Shown: positions 27,074 to 36,465, counted from the stretch's first letter. The stretch: 36,751 nucleotides of DNA from Candidatus Saccharimonadota bacterium (GCA_025927655.1 JAICKY010000008.1:1-36751); one strand, 5' to 3'. Notes: a model not told the origin generated them from the letters alone. Numbers and translations are program-made.

Positions 27074-27160
27074 TTTTCTGAAGCGCATTACTGCGTTATC
27101 GATTGCGCTGCTCGTTCACCGTACTTGCTGTACGATTCAGTCCGCGCTTCGCTGTCGCCT
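27074..27160. repeat. REP/palindromic-like intergenic element
   Basis: GAAGCGC (27080-27086)...GCGCTTC (27144-27150) outer arms; CGTAC-TTGCT-GTACG inner hairpin (27120-27134). Confidence 0.4.
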
Positions 27161-27223
27161 AGCACTGTGCTCACAAAAATAAGTTCCCAGCCCGGGCTGT
27201 AACTGATAGAATGGAAAAAGAAT

Positions 27224-28183
27224 ATGAGTGAGACAACAGATATCCCAAAACACGATGTAATTATTATAGGTGCTGGCCCGGCTGCACTCAGTGCGGCCAT
27301 TTATACCACGCGTGAAGATATTGATACGCTGCTGTTTGAACGTGCTGTTCCCGGTGGTTTGGCGGCGGTAACCGACTGGGTGGATAACTATCCGGGCTTC
27401 CCGGAAGGCATAGCCGGGCTGGAGCTGGGTACTAACCTGCAAAAGCAGGCCGAGCGATTCGGCGCCGTTATCGAACTGGGCGAAGTGTTGAAACTGCACG
27501 ATGAAGGCAAATGGAAGCGCCTGGAAACTACCAGCGGCGACATGCTTGCGAAGGCTGTTTTGATTGCAACCGGCAGCGACTATAAAAAGATCGGTGTACC
27601 GGGCGAGGCAGAATATTACGCTCGTGGCGTGCATTACTGTGCAACGTGTGATGGTGCGTTTTACCGCGGCAAGCGGTTGGTGGTAGTAGGCGGCGGCAAT
27701 TCGGCTATTCAGGAAGCAATGTTTTTAACGCGGTTTGCATCACATATCGACTTGCTGGTGCGCAGTACTATCAAAGCCAGCGATGTTCTACAGAAGGACC
27801 TGCAAAAGTTTGTTGACGAAGGTAAGGTAACAGTGCATTTGGGCGTTGTCACCGATGAAATCGTAGGTGAAGCTGGCGCTGTCACGAAAGTTGTGGGTAC
27901 ACAAGACGGCAAAAAGATCGATTTCCCGACCGACGGTGTGTTCGTGTTCGTGGGACTCAAGCCCAACAGCGAATTTCTGGAAGGCAGCGGCATTGAACTG
28001 GACCATATCCACCTTATAAAAACAGACGAAAACCTACAGACCAACATGCCTGGCGTGTTTGTGGCCGGAGATATCCGTTCCGGTGCGACTATGCAGATAG
28101 CTAGCGCAGCCGGCGAGGGTGCTACGGCGGCACTCAAAATCCGTGAGTACCTCGAAGGCCACGCTCACCCTATTCAGAACTAG
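27224..28183 (+). CDS. trxB: Thioredoxin reductase-like FAD/NAD(P) oxidoreductase
   Basis: VIIIGAGPAALSAAIYTTR, CATCDGAFYRGKRLVVVGGGNSAIQEA, GVFVAGDIRSG. Confidence 0.95.
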   Translation: MSETTDIPKHDVIIIGAGPAALSAAIYTTREDIDTLLFERAVPGGLAAVTDWVDNYPGFPEGIAGLELGTNLQKQAERFGAVIELGEVLKLHDEGKWKRLETTSGDMLAKAVLIATGSDYKKIGVPGEAEYYARGVHYCATCDGAFYRGKRLVVVGGGNSAIQEAMFLTRFASHIDLLVRSTIKASDVLQKDLQKFVDEGKVTVHLGVVTDEIVGEAGAVTKVVGTQDGKKIDFPTDGVFVFVGLKPNSEFLEGSGIELDHIHLIKTDENLQTNMPGVFVAGDIRSGATMQIASAAGEGATAALKIREYLEGHAHPIQN

Positions 28184-28237
28184 CGCTTACGCATAGTTTG
28201 CCTTAAATTATATCGTTCGGCTGCGTGTGCAACAAGT

Positions 28238-28909
28238 TTAAAGTTCCGTGTAGCCGTCGAAGTAGTCGAATATGATCTGTTCGTGAGGGGTGCCTAATCG
28301 CTCCAGCCCGCTGCGCAGTTCCTCTACGAACCGTTCACTGCCCGAAAGGTATATCAGCGCATCCGGTGGAGTGGAATCTTTGATCTCTTGCGCCGTCAGG
28401 TGGTTTGGTGTAATTGCAATTGTTTTCAGTGCAAGCGGGTAGCTGTCGGCAAGCTCACGGAATATCTGCTCGCTGCGGCTGTGCATGGCATAGAACAGGA
28501 AAATTGCCCGCTCCTCGCGGGTGGCTAGCAACTGCTTTAGCATGCTTGCAAATGAAGCCATGCCAATGCCCCCAGCCACGTAGACTAGGGGAATGTCAGC
28601 CGACTTTGGCAGCACTAAATCGCCCATGGCGTCATCCAGGCGCAGTTCGTCGCCAGTATTCAGATTGTGCAGTGCTTGTTTGTACGGGGTACAAGGCGAG
28701 GGGATTTTCGCGACAAAGCTCACCAGCCGGTCACTCGGCAGCGAGGTGAGGGTAAAAACACGGCTTTGGCCGCGTGGATCTGCAAGCGGCTGCGCTATAT
28801 GAAAGCTAGTGTATTGTCCGGGCGTGAAGTCCACCGGGCGCTCGGGCCGGAAAAAATACTGCCATATATCTGGCGCCAGCTTCTCACGGTGCTCGAACCA
28901 CACTTTCAT
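28238..28909 (-). CDS. Ferredoxin-NADP reductase-like FAD oxidoreductase
   Basis: FTPGQYTSFHI..RVFTLTSLPSD, IPLVYVAGGIGMASFASMLKQL; TACACT 6 nt before the ATG. Confidence 0.85.
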   Translation of the reverse strand: MKVWFEHREKLAPDIWQYFFRPERPVDFTPGQYTSFHIAQPLADPRGQSRVFTLTSLPSDRLVSFVAKIPSPCTPYKQALHNLNTGDELRLDDAMGDLVLPKSADIPLVYVAGGIGMASFASMLKQLLATREERAIFLFYAMHSRSEQIFRELADSYPLALKTIAITPNHLTAQEIKDSTPPDALIYLSGSERFVEELRSGLERLGTPHEQIIFDYFDGYTEL

Positions 28910-28954
28910 AGCTCTAGTGTACCATCCCCGTTTTTACCGATGGAAAGTTCTAGC

Positions 28955-29704
28955 CTACGAAAGAACCTGGCTGCGAGACGAATATTTGGCCAGCAAATCG
29001 GGGCGGCTGGTGCAGAGATCCATGCGGGGATATATGAATAAGAGGACACGAGCAAGGAATGTGCTGCCGATAGAGTAGCAGTACAGCTGCAAACCTCTGC
29101 GCCGTGCCAGGTAGTAGGTGAGGGGGTTTAGCAGCAGTTTATCTATGCCGATGCCTGTGGCATTGATGCTTGTAGCGGTCTGTACCATTTTGATGGGGCG
29201 CGGGACTAACTGCTTAGCTTTCAGGAAATAAATGTACGTGGCGGCCTGCGGCTGGAGCTCCCGGAGGCGCTGCAATTCGGCTGCGATGGCTGACACGAAT
29301 GTTACATTTGCATCAGGGTATGATTGCAGTAAGCTCACAAGTGGTTCGGCGGTACCGGCATCTTTAATATCGATGTAAACAGCGCGGCTGTCTGCTATAG
29401 CCAGCGCCTCTGCCAGTGTAGGTATTTGTTGGCCGTTGTTCAGGCGGATGCTCTGGAGTTCTTTGTAGGTGATGTCGCGGATGCGTTTATTTTGGTCGGC
29501 AACCCGCTTGGTGGTGGGGTCGTGTATGACGACCAGCACATTGTCCCGGGTGCGGTGAATATCGAACTCGATCGCGTCAATGTTGAGTTCCATGGCGGAA
29601 CGGATGCTGGCCACGCTGTTTTCCAGTTCAATACCGCGGGCGCCACGGTGTCCAATGATTTTCACTGGACCGAGCCTATCCTTTTTTTCAGTAGCGAAAA
29701 GCAC
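28955..29704 (-). CDS. Glycerophosphodiester phosphodiesterase
   Basis: VKIIGHRGARGIELENSVASIRSAMELNIDAIEFDIHRTRDNVLVVIHDPTT; start GTG at 29704 or GTG at 29665. Confidence 0.92.
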   Translation of the reverse strand: MLFATEKKDRLGPVKIIGHRGARGIELENSVASIRSAMELNIDAIEFDIHRTRDNVLVVIHDPTTKRVADQNKRIRDITYKELQSIRLNNGQQIPTLAEALAIADSRAVYIDIKDAGTAEPLVSLLQSYPDANVTFVSAIAAELQRLRELQPQAATYIYFLKAKQLVPRPIKMVQTATSINATGIGIDKLLLNPLTYYLARRRGLQLYCYSIGSTFLARVLLFIYPRMDLCTSRPDLLAKYSSRSQVLS

Positions 29705-29891
29705 ATCCAGTGAGTGCCGGCTGTTTGTTTTTGCGAGGAAGCGTAACGGTAGCTACGGTGACGAACAAAACAAGCAGCTGGTGCCGCTAGGGTGCTTTGT
29801 AGCTGGAAAAAAGGATAGGTTGGGTCCATGACTAACAGATAGTGTACAATAGTTTGAAGATAAGTAGTGAGCGTAAAAGGAGTATTTTCGC

Positions 29892-30422
29892 ATGGCAGAT
29901 TATAACCAAGTACTGACCCCAGGTGATTACCAGAACGGCAGTGTCAATACCGTAGTAGAGATCCCACAAGGCAGTTTCCTGAAAATTGAGTGGGACCGCG
30001 AGCGGGCCTGCTTTATGTTGGACCGCGTTGAGCCAAGTATTTACGCTAAGCCGGTCAACTATGGTTTTATCCCACAGACTCGTGATGAAGACGGTGACGA
30101 ACTGGACACGCTGATTGTTTGCGACGAACCGATCCCAACGGGCGTTTGGCTGGAGGCAAAGATCATTGGTGTTATGAACTTTATCGACGGCGGCGAAGCC
30201 GATCACAAGATTGTGGTAGTACCGGCAGATGACCGCAACACCGGCGACAGCATTAAAACGCTGGACGATTTGGGCGAGCGTTGGAAACAAAAGGTCAGCG
30301 AGCACTTCGCGCACTACAAAGACTTGAAGAAGCCAGGTACTACTGTTGTGGAAGGCTGGGGTGATGTAGAGGCGGCCAAGGCTATCATTGCTGCATCTAT
30401 CGAGCGCTGGAACAAAAAGTAA
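29892..30422 (+). CDS. ppa: Inorganic pyrophosphatase (family I)
   Basis: VVEIPQGSFLKIEWD..RVEPSIYAKPVNYGFIPQTRDEDGDELDTLIV; SD aaaggag. Confidence 0.95.
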   Translation: MADYNQVLTPGDYQNGSVNTVVEIPQGSFLKIEWDRERACFMLDRVEPSIYAKPVNYGFIPQTRDEDGDELDTLIVCDEPIPTGVWLEAKIIGVMNFIDGGEADHKIVVVPADDRNTGDSIKTLDDLGERWKQKVSEHFAHYKDLKKPGTTVVEGWGDVEAAKAIIAASIERWNKK

Positions 30423-30441
30423 CACAGCTTACTATGCGAAT

Positions 30442-30475
30442 AAATGACCCGCCAGTCTGGCGGGTCATTTTGTGT
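30442..30475 (+). terminator. Rho-independent terminator after ppa
   Basis: aaatgacccgccagtctggcgggtcatttTgTgTTT, near-perfect hairpin. Confidence 0.85.
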
Positions 30476-30566
30476 TTCAGAGACTGGCCTTTACTTCCTA
30501 CGAACTGCTACGCTACAATTGAAACGTAAGCATTATTAAACTACTGACGAAACAGGGGTGGAGAAT

Positions 30567-31583
30567 ATGAAATCACGTATCGCTATCAACGGTTTTGGGC
30601 GGATCGGCCGCAACGCATTTAAAATTGCGTTTGCTCGCGATGACCTGGAAATTGTTGCTATTAACGACTTAACAGACACTAAAACGCTGGCGTATCTGCT
30701 TAAACATGACAGCAACTATGGCACCTATGACCGCGAAGTTAGCCATGATGACGATAACATTATCGTAGACGGACACAAGGTAAAGGTGCTGGCCGTTAAA
30801 GACCCGTTGGAATTACCATGGAAAGACATGGAAGTCGATGTGGTTATTGAAAGCACCGGCTTCTTTACTGATAAAGAAGGTGCTGGCAAGCACGTTACGG
30901 CTGGGGCGAAGCGCGTGGTTATTTCTGGCCCAACCAAGAGCGACGGTGTCGACACCGTTGTACTAGGTGCAAACGACGACAAACTGGAAGGGGCTACCGA
31001 AGTTATTAGTAATGCCAGCTGTACTACAAACAGTCTGGGTGCGGTGATGGCGCTACTGGAAAGTGAATTTGGTGTTGAAAAATCACTGCTAACCACGGTG
31101 CACAGCTACACCGCCAGCCAGGCACTCCAGGACGCCCCGAAGAAAGATCTGCGCGAGGGCCGCAACGCCGCCGAAAACATCGTGCCAACCAGCACTGGTG
31201 CAGCCATTGCTGTTACGCTTACGCTGCCACAGCTGAAAGACAAGTTCGATGGCCTGAGTATCCGCGTTCCCACCCCGGTGGTTTCGCTGAGTGACGTGAC
31301 CGCACTACTCAAGCGCAACACTACCGTCGAAGAAATTAACGAGGTATTCAAAAAAGCCGCCAAGGAACCATTCTACCAAGGCATTCTCGGTGTATCTGAC
31401 GAACCGCTAGTGAGTTCCGACTACATCGGCAACAGCCACTCCGGTACCGTTGACTTGCTGCTTACTAAAGTAGTCGGTGGCAACTTGGCGAAAGTTATGG
31501 TTTGGTACGATAATGAGTGGGGCTACAGTAACCGTCTCGTGGAAGTCGTTGCCGACACCGGCAAATTCCTGCACAAAGACTAA
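30567..31583 (+). CDS. gap: Glyceraldehyde-3-phosphate dehydrogenase, type I
   Basis: RIAINGFGRIGRNAFKIA, ISNASCTTNSLGAV catalytic Cys, WYDNEWGYSNRLVEV; alternative start 30558. Confidence 0.96.
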   Translation: MKSRIAINGFGRIGRNAFKIAFARDDLEIVAINDLTDTKTLAYLLKHDSNYGTYDREVSHDDDNIIVDGHKVKVLAVKDPLELPWKDMEVDVVIESTGFFTDKEGAGKHVTAGAKRVVISGPTKSDGVDTVVLGANDDKLEGATEVISNASCTTNSLGAVMALLESEFGVEKSLLTTVHSYTASQALQDAPKKDLREGRNAAENIVPTSTGAAIAVTLTLPQLKDKFDGLSIRVPTPVVSLSDVTALLKRNTTVEEINEVFKKAAKEPFYQGILGVSDEPLVSSDYIGNSHSGTVDLLLTKVVGGNLAKVMVWYDNEWGYSNRLVEVVADTGKFLHKD

Positions 31584-31585
31584 AA

Positions 31586-31612
31586 CGGCAGAGCTTGCCG
31601 GCTCTGTTTGGT
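31586..31612 (+). terminator. Probable terminator after gap
   Basis: CAGAGC-TTGCCG-GCTCTG followed by TTTGGTT. Confidence 0.5.
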
Positions 31613-31767
31613 TGCTACGGTCGGCACACTCTCAGCTATCCCACTCACCATTGCAAGTTGCCGTCGTGGGTGGGATTTGTCTTGGAGGCGAAGTTACGGC
31701 GTCACAGAAACAAGCTGGTGAATCATCATTCCGCTTGTGGTACACTGATTCTAGAAAAGGGTAGGAA

Positions 31768-32220
31768 ATGAAAATATACTTGGGTGCGGACCATAACGGC
31801 TTTGAGCGTAAAGCGCAGCTGACTGAATATTTGCAGAAAAATGGCTACGAAGTGGTGGACGAGGGTGGCGGCGAAAAACAGCCCGAGGACGATTTCCCCC
31901 AGTTTGCCGGCCGGGTAGTACAGGCTATGCGGGGCGATGAAGACCCTGCGCAAGCTCGGGGCATACTCATCTGCGGCAGCGGACAGGGCATGTGTATCGC
32001 AGCCAACCGGTTTAAAGGCATGCGTGCCGCACTGGCGTTCGACCAGGAGGAAGCTCGAGCATCCCGCAACGACGAAGACAGCAACATCCTGTGTTTGAGT
32101 TCGCGGTACCTTGATTTTGACCAGACGATTAGCATCATCCATACCTGGCTGATGACGCCATTTGCAGGCGCGCCTCGCTACAAGCGGCGCATACAAGAAC
32201 TGGACGAGCTTGGGGGATAA
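31768..32220 (+). CDS. rpiB: RpiB/LacAB-family sugar-phosphate isomerase
   Basis: MKIYLGADHNGFERKAQLTEYL, ILICGSGQGMCIAANRFKGMRAAL. Confidence 0.93.
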   Translation: MKIYLGADHNGFERKAQLTEYLQKNGYEVVDEGGGEKQPEDDFPQFAGRVVQAMRGDEDPAQARGILICGSGQGMCIAANRFKGMRAALAFDQEEARASRNDEDSNILCLSSRYLDFDQTISIIHTWLMTPFAGAPRYKRRIQELDELGG

Positions 32221-32224
32221 CGGG

Positions 32225-32863
32225 ATGCATGCAACTATATGCCCTACCATCACGACTGACGACCCCGCTGTATATACAAAGCAGATCGAAGAAACATTGT
32301 CGTATGCGCACCGGCTGCATATTGACCTGTCCGACGGTGTTTTTACACGCAATAAGCTCATGGAGATCGAAGATGTCTGGTGGCCTGGCGGTGTGCGTGC
32401 CGACCTGCATGTTATGTACCAGCGACCGTTTGAACATATCACGGCGATGATCGCCCTTCGGCCGCAGCTTATTATTGTGCACGCCGAAGCAGAAGGCGAT
32501 TTTATGGACTTTGCGGCGCGGGTACATCACTATGGGATACAGGTGGGCGTGGCGCTGTTGCCGGAAACGCCCGTAGAGGCTATTCGGCCGGCGCTCGAAG
32601 TCATTGACCATGTATTGATTTTTTCTGGTCACCTTGGTTATTTCGGCGGTCATGCCGATCTTGCGCTGCTAGAGAAAACCCGGCGGCTGAAAGAACTAAG
32701 CCCGCGCCTGGAACTGGGCTGGGACGGCGGTGTGAACGATGAAAACGCCCGGCAGCTGGCGCAGGGTGGCATAGATGTCTTGAATGCCGGTGGCTTTTTG
32801 CATGGAGCCAAAGATTCCGAAGCTGCTTATGCTACACTGAAGGCAGCAATAGAGGAAGGCTAA
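32225..32863 (+). CDS. Ribulose-phosphate 3-epimerase-like TIM barrel protein
   Basis: RLHIDLSDGVFT, ADLHVMYQRP, LELGWDGGVNDENARQLAQGGIDVLNAGGFL. Confidence 0.88.
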   Translation: MHATICPTITTDDPAVYTKQIEETLSYAHRLHIDLSDGVFTRNKLMEIEDVWWPGGVRADLHVMYQRPFEHITAMIALRPQLIIVHAEAEGDFMDFAARVHHYGIQVGVALLPETPVEAIRPALEVIDHVLIFSGHLGYFGGHADLALLEKTRRLKELSPRLELGWDGGVNDENARQLAQGGIDVLNAGGFLHGAKDSEAAYATLKAAIEEG

Positions 32864-32865
32864 AA

Positions 32866-33723
32866 ATGTCCAAAACGTACACGCTAAAACAGCTGGAGCA
32901 AAAAGCAAATACTATCCGTGAAGATATTATCCGGATGCTGGAACATGCCGGGAGCGGCCACAGTGCCGGTCCGCTCGGTTTGACCGATATATTTACGGCG
33001 TTGTATTTCGATGTTATGAAACACGACCCGAAGCGGCCTGATTGGGACGATAGGGACATTTTGCTGCTAAGCAACGGCCACTGTGTGCCAGTGCGTTATG
33101 CGACTATGGCCGAAGCCGGATATTTCCCCAAGAAAGAGTTGCTGACACTCCGCCAGTTAGGATCGCGTTTGCAGGGCCACCCGGAGCGAACTCGTCTCCC
33201 CGGACTGGAAAACACCAGCGGCCCATTAGGCTGCGGCGTGAGCCAGGCGGCTGGCATGGCGCTAGCACTGCGTATGGACAAGCAGATGCATCGCCGCGTG
33301 TATGTAGTAACAGGTGACGGCGAGCTGGACGAAGGAAACGTGTGGGAAGGAATAATGCTGGCTGGGAAATATCAGCTGAACAACATCACGGCCATTGTCG
33401 ACCGTAACAACATTCAGATCGATGGCCCGACCGAAAGCGTGATGCCCCTGGAAGACCTGAAGAGAAAATGGGAAAGCTTTGGCTGGCATGCACTGGAAAT
33501 CGATGGCAACGACATTGAAGCCGTGATTGATGCCTGCAATATGGCCAAGGCTATTACCGAAAAGCCAGTTGTTATCATCGCCTACACGGTGCCGGGCAAG
33601 GGTGTGGACTTTATGGAATATGACTTCCACTGGCACGGTGCGCCGCCGAACCACGAACAGGCTGTAAAAGCACTGCACGAACTTCGCACGTTGGGCGGTA
33701 AAATCAGGAGCGAACACGAATGA
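32866..33723 (+). CDS. Transketolase N-terminal (TPP-binding) subunit
   Basis: GSGHSAGPLGLTDIFTALYFDVM, VTGDGELDEGNVWEGIMLAG..NNITAIVDRNNIQIDG. Confidence 0.94.
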   Translation: MSKTYTLKQLEQKANTIREDIIRMLEHAGSGHSAGPLGLTDIFTALYFDVMKHDPKRPDWDDRDILLLSNGHCVPVRYATMAEAGYFPKKELLTLRQLGSRLQGHPERTRLPGLENTSGPLGCGVSQAAGMALALRMDKQMHRRVYVVTGDGELDEGNVWEGIMLAGKYQLNNITAIVDRNNIQIDGPTESVMPLEDLKRKWESFGWHALEIDGNDIEAVIDACNMAKAITEKPVVIIAYTVPGKGVDFMEYDFHWHGAPPNHEQAVKALHELRTLGGKIRSEHE

Positions 33724-34697
33724 GCGATTTACATTTAGTTGATATTACCGCAAAAGATCTGGCAAGCGAACCGATTCGCAAAGGGTTCGGCCGGGGGCTT
33801 AAAAAGGCAGGCGAGCTGGACATAAACGTAGTGGCTGCTTGTGCCGATCTTACTGAAAGCACGCAGATGAGCTTGTTTAAAGAAGCGTTTCCGGACCGAT
33901 TTGTGGAAATTGGCGTTGCAGAGCAAAATCTGGTGACCGTTGGATCGGGCCTGGCAGCTATGAACAAGATCCCATTCGTCAGCAGCTATGCCGCATTCAG
34001 CCCAGGGCGCAACTGGGAGCAGATTCGCACTACCATTTGCCTGAATGACCGTCCGGTCAAGGTGGTGGGCAGTCATGCCGGTGTCTCTGTGGGTCCTGAT
34101 GGCGCCACGCACCAGATGCTCGAAGATATCGCGCTGATGCGCGTGCTGCCAAACATGGTAGTGATTGTACCGGGGGACAGCGTAGAGGCAGAAAAAGCTA
34201 CATTAGCTATGGCTAATGATCACCGGCCAAACTATCTGCGGCTGGCCCGCGAGGCGACGCCCATTATTACTACCGAAGCAACACCGTTTGAAATCGGCAA
34301 AGCGTATGTGTACACACCAGGTACCGATGTTACCATCATCGCTACCGGCATTATGACGTATCAAGCACTGCTGGCGGCCGAGCAACTGTTCAAAGACGGT
34401 GTAGATGCCGAAGTTGTGCACGTGCCAACCATCAAGCCGCTCGACGGTGAAACTATCCTGAAGAGCGTGCGTAAAACCGGCTGTGTTGTAACGGTCGAAG
34501 AAGCCCAGATGGCTGGTGGCCTGGGTGGTGCTGTTGCCGAGCTGCTGGCAGAAAATCACCCGGCATTTATGCACCGCATTGGTATGCAAGACCGTTTTGG
34601 GGAATCCGGTGGTCCGGACGAACTATTGCATTATTTCGGACTGGATGCCAAACACATTCGTCTTGCCGCTCATCATATAGTAGAAAGGAAGAAATAA
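33720..34697 (+). CDS. Transketolase C-terminal subunit
   Basis: RFVEIGVAEQNLVTVGSGLA, SHAGVSVGPDGATHQMLEDIALMR; ATGA overlap with the upstream gene. Confidence 0.94.
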   Translation: MSDLHLVDITAKDLASEPIRKGFGRGLKKAGELDINVVAACADLTESTQMSLFKEAFPDRFVEIGVAEQNLVTVGSGLAAMNKIPFVSSYAAFSPGRNWEQIRTTICLNDRPVKVVGSHAGVSVGPDGATHQMLEDIALMRVLPNMVVIVPGDSVEAEKATLAMANDHRPNYLRLAREATPIITTEATPFEIGKAYVYTPGTDVTIIATGIMTYQALLAAEQLFKDGVDAEVVHVPTIKPLDGETILKSVRKTGCVVTVEEAQMAGGLGGAVAELLAENHPAFMHRIGMQDRFGESGGPDELLHYFGLDAKHIRLAAHHIVERKK

Positions 34698-34698
34698 C

Positions 34699-35247
34699 AT
34701 GGCCCGGAAAAAGGTAACGAAGTCGAAAACGCCACAGTGGAGGGCGGTTGTGCTAGGCGCTATTTTGTTTGTAGGACTCGGCATTGGACTGATCGCTACG
34801 TACAAAGCCGGTGCAAACCAGCAGAGTACCTATATGCCGTTTACCGCGACTGGCCGGCAACTGGAGGCGGCTCGAACTGCTATTGCCAACCAGTATTTGG
34901 CATCAGGCACCACGTGTCCTGCGTCTGACAATGTTACGCCGGAGCAGCAATCGGTAGTTTTCTATAAATATCTGCGAGTTAATATACATGACGACCGCGC
35001 CGTAATACGTGGGTGCGACGACCATGACAGTTTGCTGGCGTATATAGATGGGCAGTGGCAGATGACCGAAGTAAATATGAGTTTGGACACTGCGGCTAAC
35101 CCAGTCTGGCAAAAGGCCTGCGACATCACGGACATTACCCGTGCGGACACAAAGGTACGGCCCGAAAACAACAGCATTGATGACGATAACCTCAAGATGT
35201 GCCAGTCACTCCAGAACAACAAAATTTTACGCGTGCAGGATCTATAG
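34699..35247 (+). CDS. Hypothetical membrane-anchored extracytoplasmic protein with four Cys
   Basis: N-terminal TM AVVLGAILFVGLGIGLIATY; TTCPAS, IRGCDD, KACDIT, KMCQSL. Confidence 0.7.
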   Translation: MARKKVTKSKTPQWRAVVLGAILFVGLGIGLIATYKAGANQQSTYMPFTATGRQLEAARTAIANQYLASGTTCPASDNVTPEQQSVVFYKYLRVNIHDDRAVIRGCDDHDSLLAYIDGQWQMTEVNMSLDTAANPVWQKACDITDITRADTKVRPENNSIDDDNLKMCQSLQNNKILRVQDL

Positions 35248-35255
35248 GAGGAACT

Positions 35256-36170
35256 ATGCCGATTACACTACAACAAGTTCGCGTGAACTGCGCTAAAGCC
35301 CGTTCCCGTATGGAGCAAGCGCGTGCTGAACATTGGGCGTTTGGCGCGTTTAATTTGGACGATGAGCCTACTCTAAAAGCAGTTGCTCTGGCCGCCAAGG
35401 CAAAGAACGCGCCGGTGCTGGTAGAAGTGAGCGCTGGCGAGGTGAGTGACATCGGTATCCAGAACGTGCGCGATATGGTCGACAACTTTAAGTATGAGTA
35501 CGGCGTGGAAATGTACATAAACCTCGATCACAGTCCGAGCGTCGAAGACGCCAAACGGGGCATCGATGCCGGGTTTGAATTCATCCACATCGATTACAGC
35601 CAAGCCAAAAAGGATGCCACCGAAGAAGAAATCATCGAAGCGACGAAAGAGATTGTAGCCTACGCGAAATTCACCGGCGCTCTGGTGGAAAGCGAACCGC
35701 ACTACTTTGGCGGGAGCAGCAACCTGCACACCGAAAAGATTGACTACGAAGAAATCCGGAAGACGTTCAGTACGCCGCAGGACGCATTGACATTTGTGGT
35801 CGAGACGGGTGTCGATACGTTCGCAGCCGCCGTCGGCAACCTGCACGGGAAGTACCCCGTGCCTAAAAAACTGGACCTCGATCTGTTACAGCAAATTCGC
35901 GACATCTTGCCCTGCAATATTAGCCTGCACGGTGGCAGCGGTACCCCTGGCCATTATTTTGAAAGTGCCGTAAAAATTGGCGTGACCAAGGTTAACATCA
36001 ACAGTGATATGCGCGTAGCCTACCACGATACATTGCTCAAAACACTCAAGGACAATGCCAGCGAATACGCTGTAGCCAAATTAATCAACCGGGATGTGGT
36101 GCCTGAAGTGCAAAAAGTAGTGGAGGCGAAGCTAGCGTCATTTAATGCAGCCGGGCGCGCCGTCGTATAA
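35256..36170 (+). CDS. Class II fructose-bisphosphate aldolase-like
   Basis: WAFGAFNLDDEPTLKAVALAAKAKNAPVLVEVS, YINLDHSPSVEDAKRGIDAGFEFIHIDYSQ, LHGGSGTPGHYFESAVKIGVTKVNINSDMR; SD aggagg. Confidence 0.92.
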   Translation: MPITLQQVRVNCAKARSRMEQARAEHWAFGAFNLDDEPTLKAVALAAKAKNAPVLVEVSAGEVSDIGIQNVRDMVDNFKYEYGVEMYINLDHSPSVEDAKRGIDAGFEFIHIDYSQAKKDATEEEIIEATKEIVAYAKFTGALVESEPHYFGGSSNLHTEKIDYEEIRKTFSTPQDALTFVVETGVDTFAAAVGNLHGKYPVPKKLDLDLLQQIRDILPCNISLHGGSGTPGHYFESAVKIGVTKVNINSDMRVAYHDTLLKTLKDNASEYAVAKLINRDVVPEVQKVVEAKLASFNAAGRAVV

Positions 36171-36171
36171 T
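36166..36171 (+). promoter_or_regulatory. -10 box TATAAT, 6 nt before the ATG at 36178 (putative leaderless start)
   Basis: gtcgTATAATacagtcATG; overlaps the fba stop codon. Confidence 0.6.
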
Positions 36172-36177
36172 ACAGTC

Positions 36178-36384
36178 ATGGGTTTTTTAAGTGATCTGGC
36201 AAAGTTGGCTGACAAAGGCCTGAATGCTGTCGAAAACGGCGCGGTAGAAAAGGGCTTGGCCGGGGCGCTCGACAAACTTGAATCCGGCTTGGATAAGGCA
36301 ATAAAAAATGCCGAAGCGGCGGCCGACAACGTTGAAAAACAAAGCGAAAAAATCGACGATGCACTGCGCAAATTGCCGGAGTAA
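36178..36384 (+). CDS. Small Ala/Lys-rich helical hypothetical protein
   Basis: MGFLSDLAKLADKGLNAVENGAVEKGLAGALDKLESGLDKAIKNAEAAADNVEKQSEKIDDALRKLPE. Confidence 0.65.
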   Translation: MGFLSDLAKLADKGLNAVENGAVEKGLAGALDKLESGLDKAIKNAEAAADNVEKQSEKIDDALRKLPE

Positions 36385-36465
36385 TTTCCATACTTGCGTG
36401 CATGCCAGCCATATGACACAATAATCATAAGCAATACTAATTACTTTTAGCGGGGTGGGGTAACT

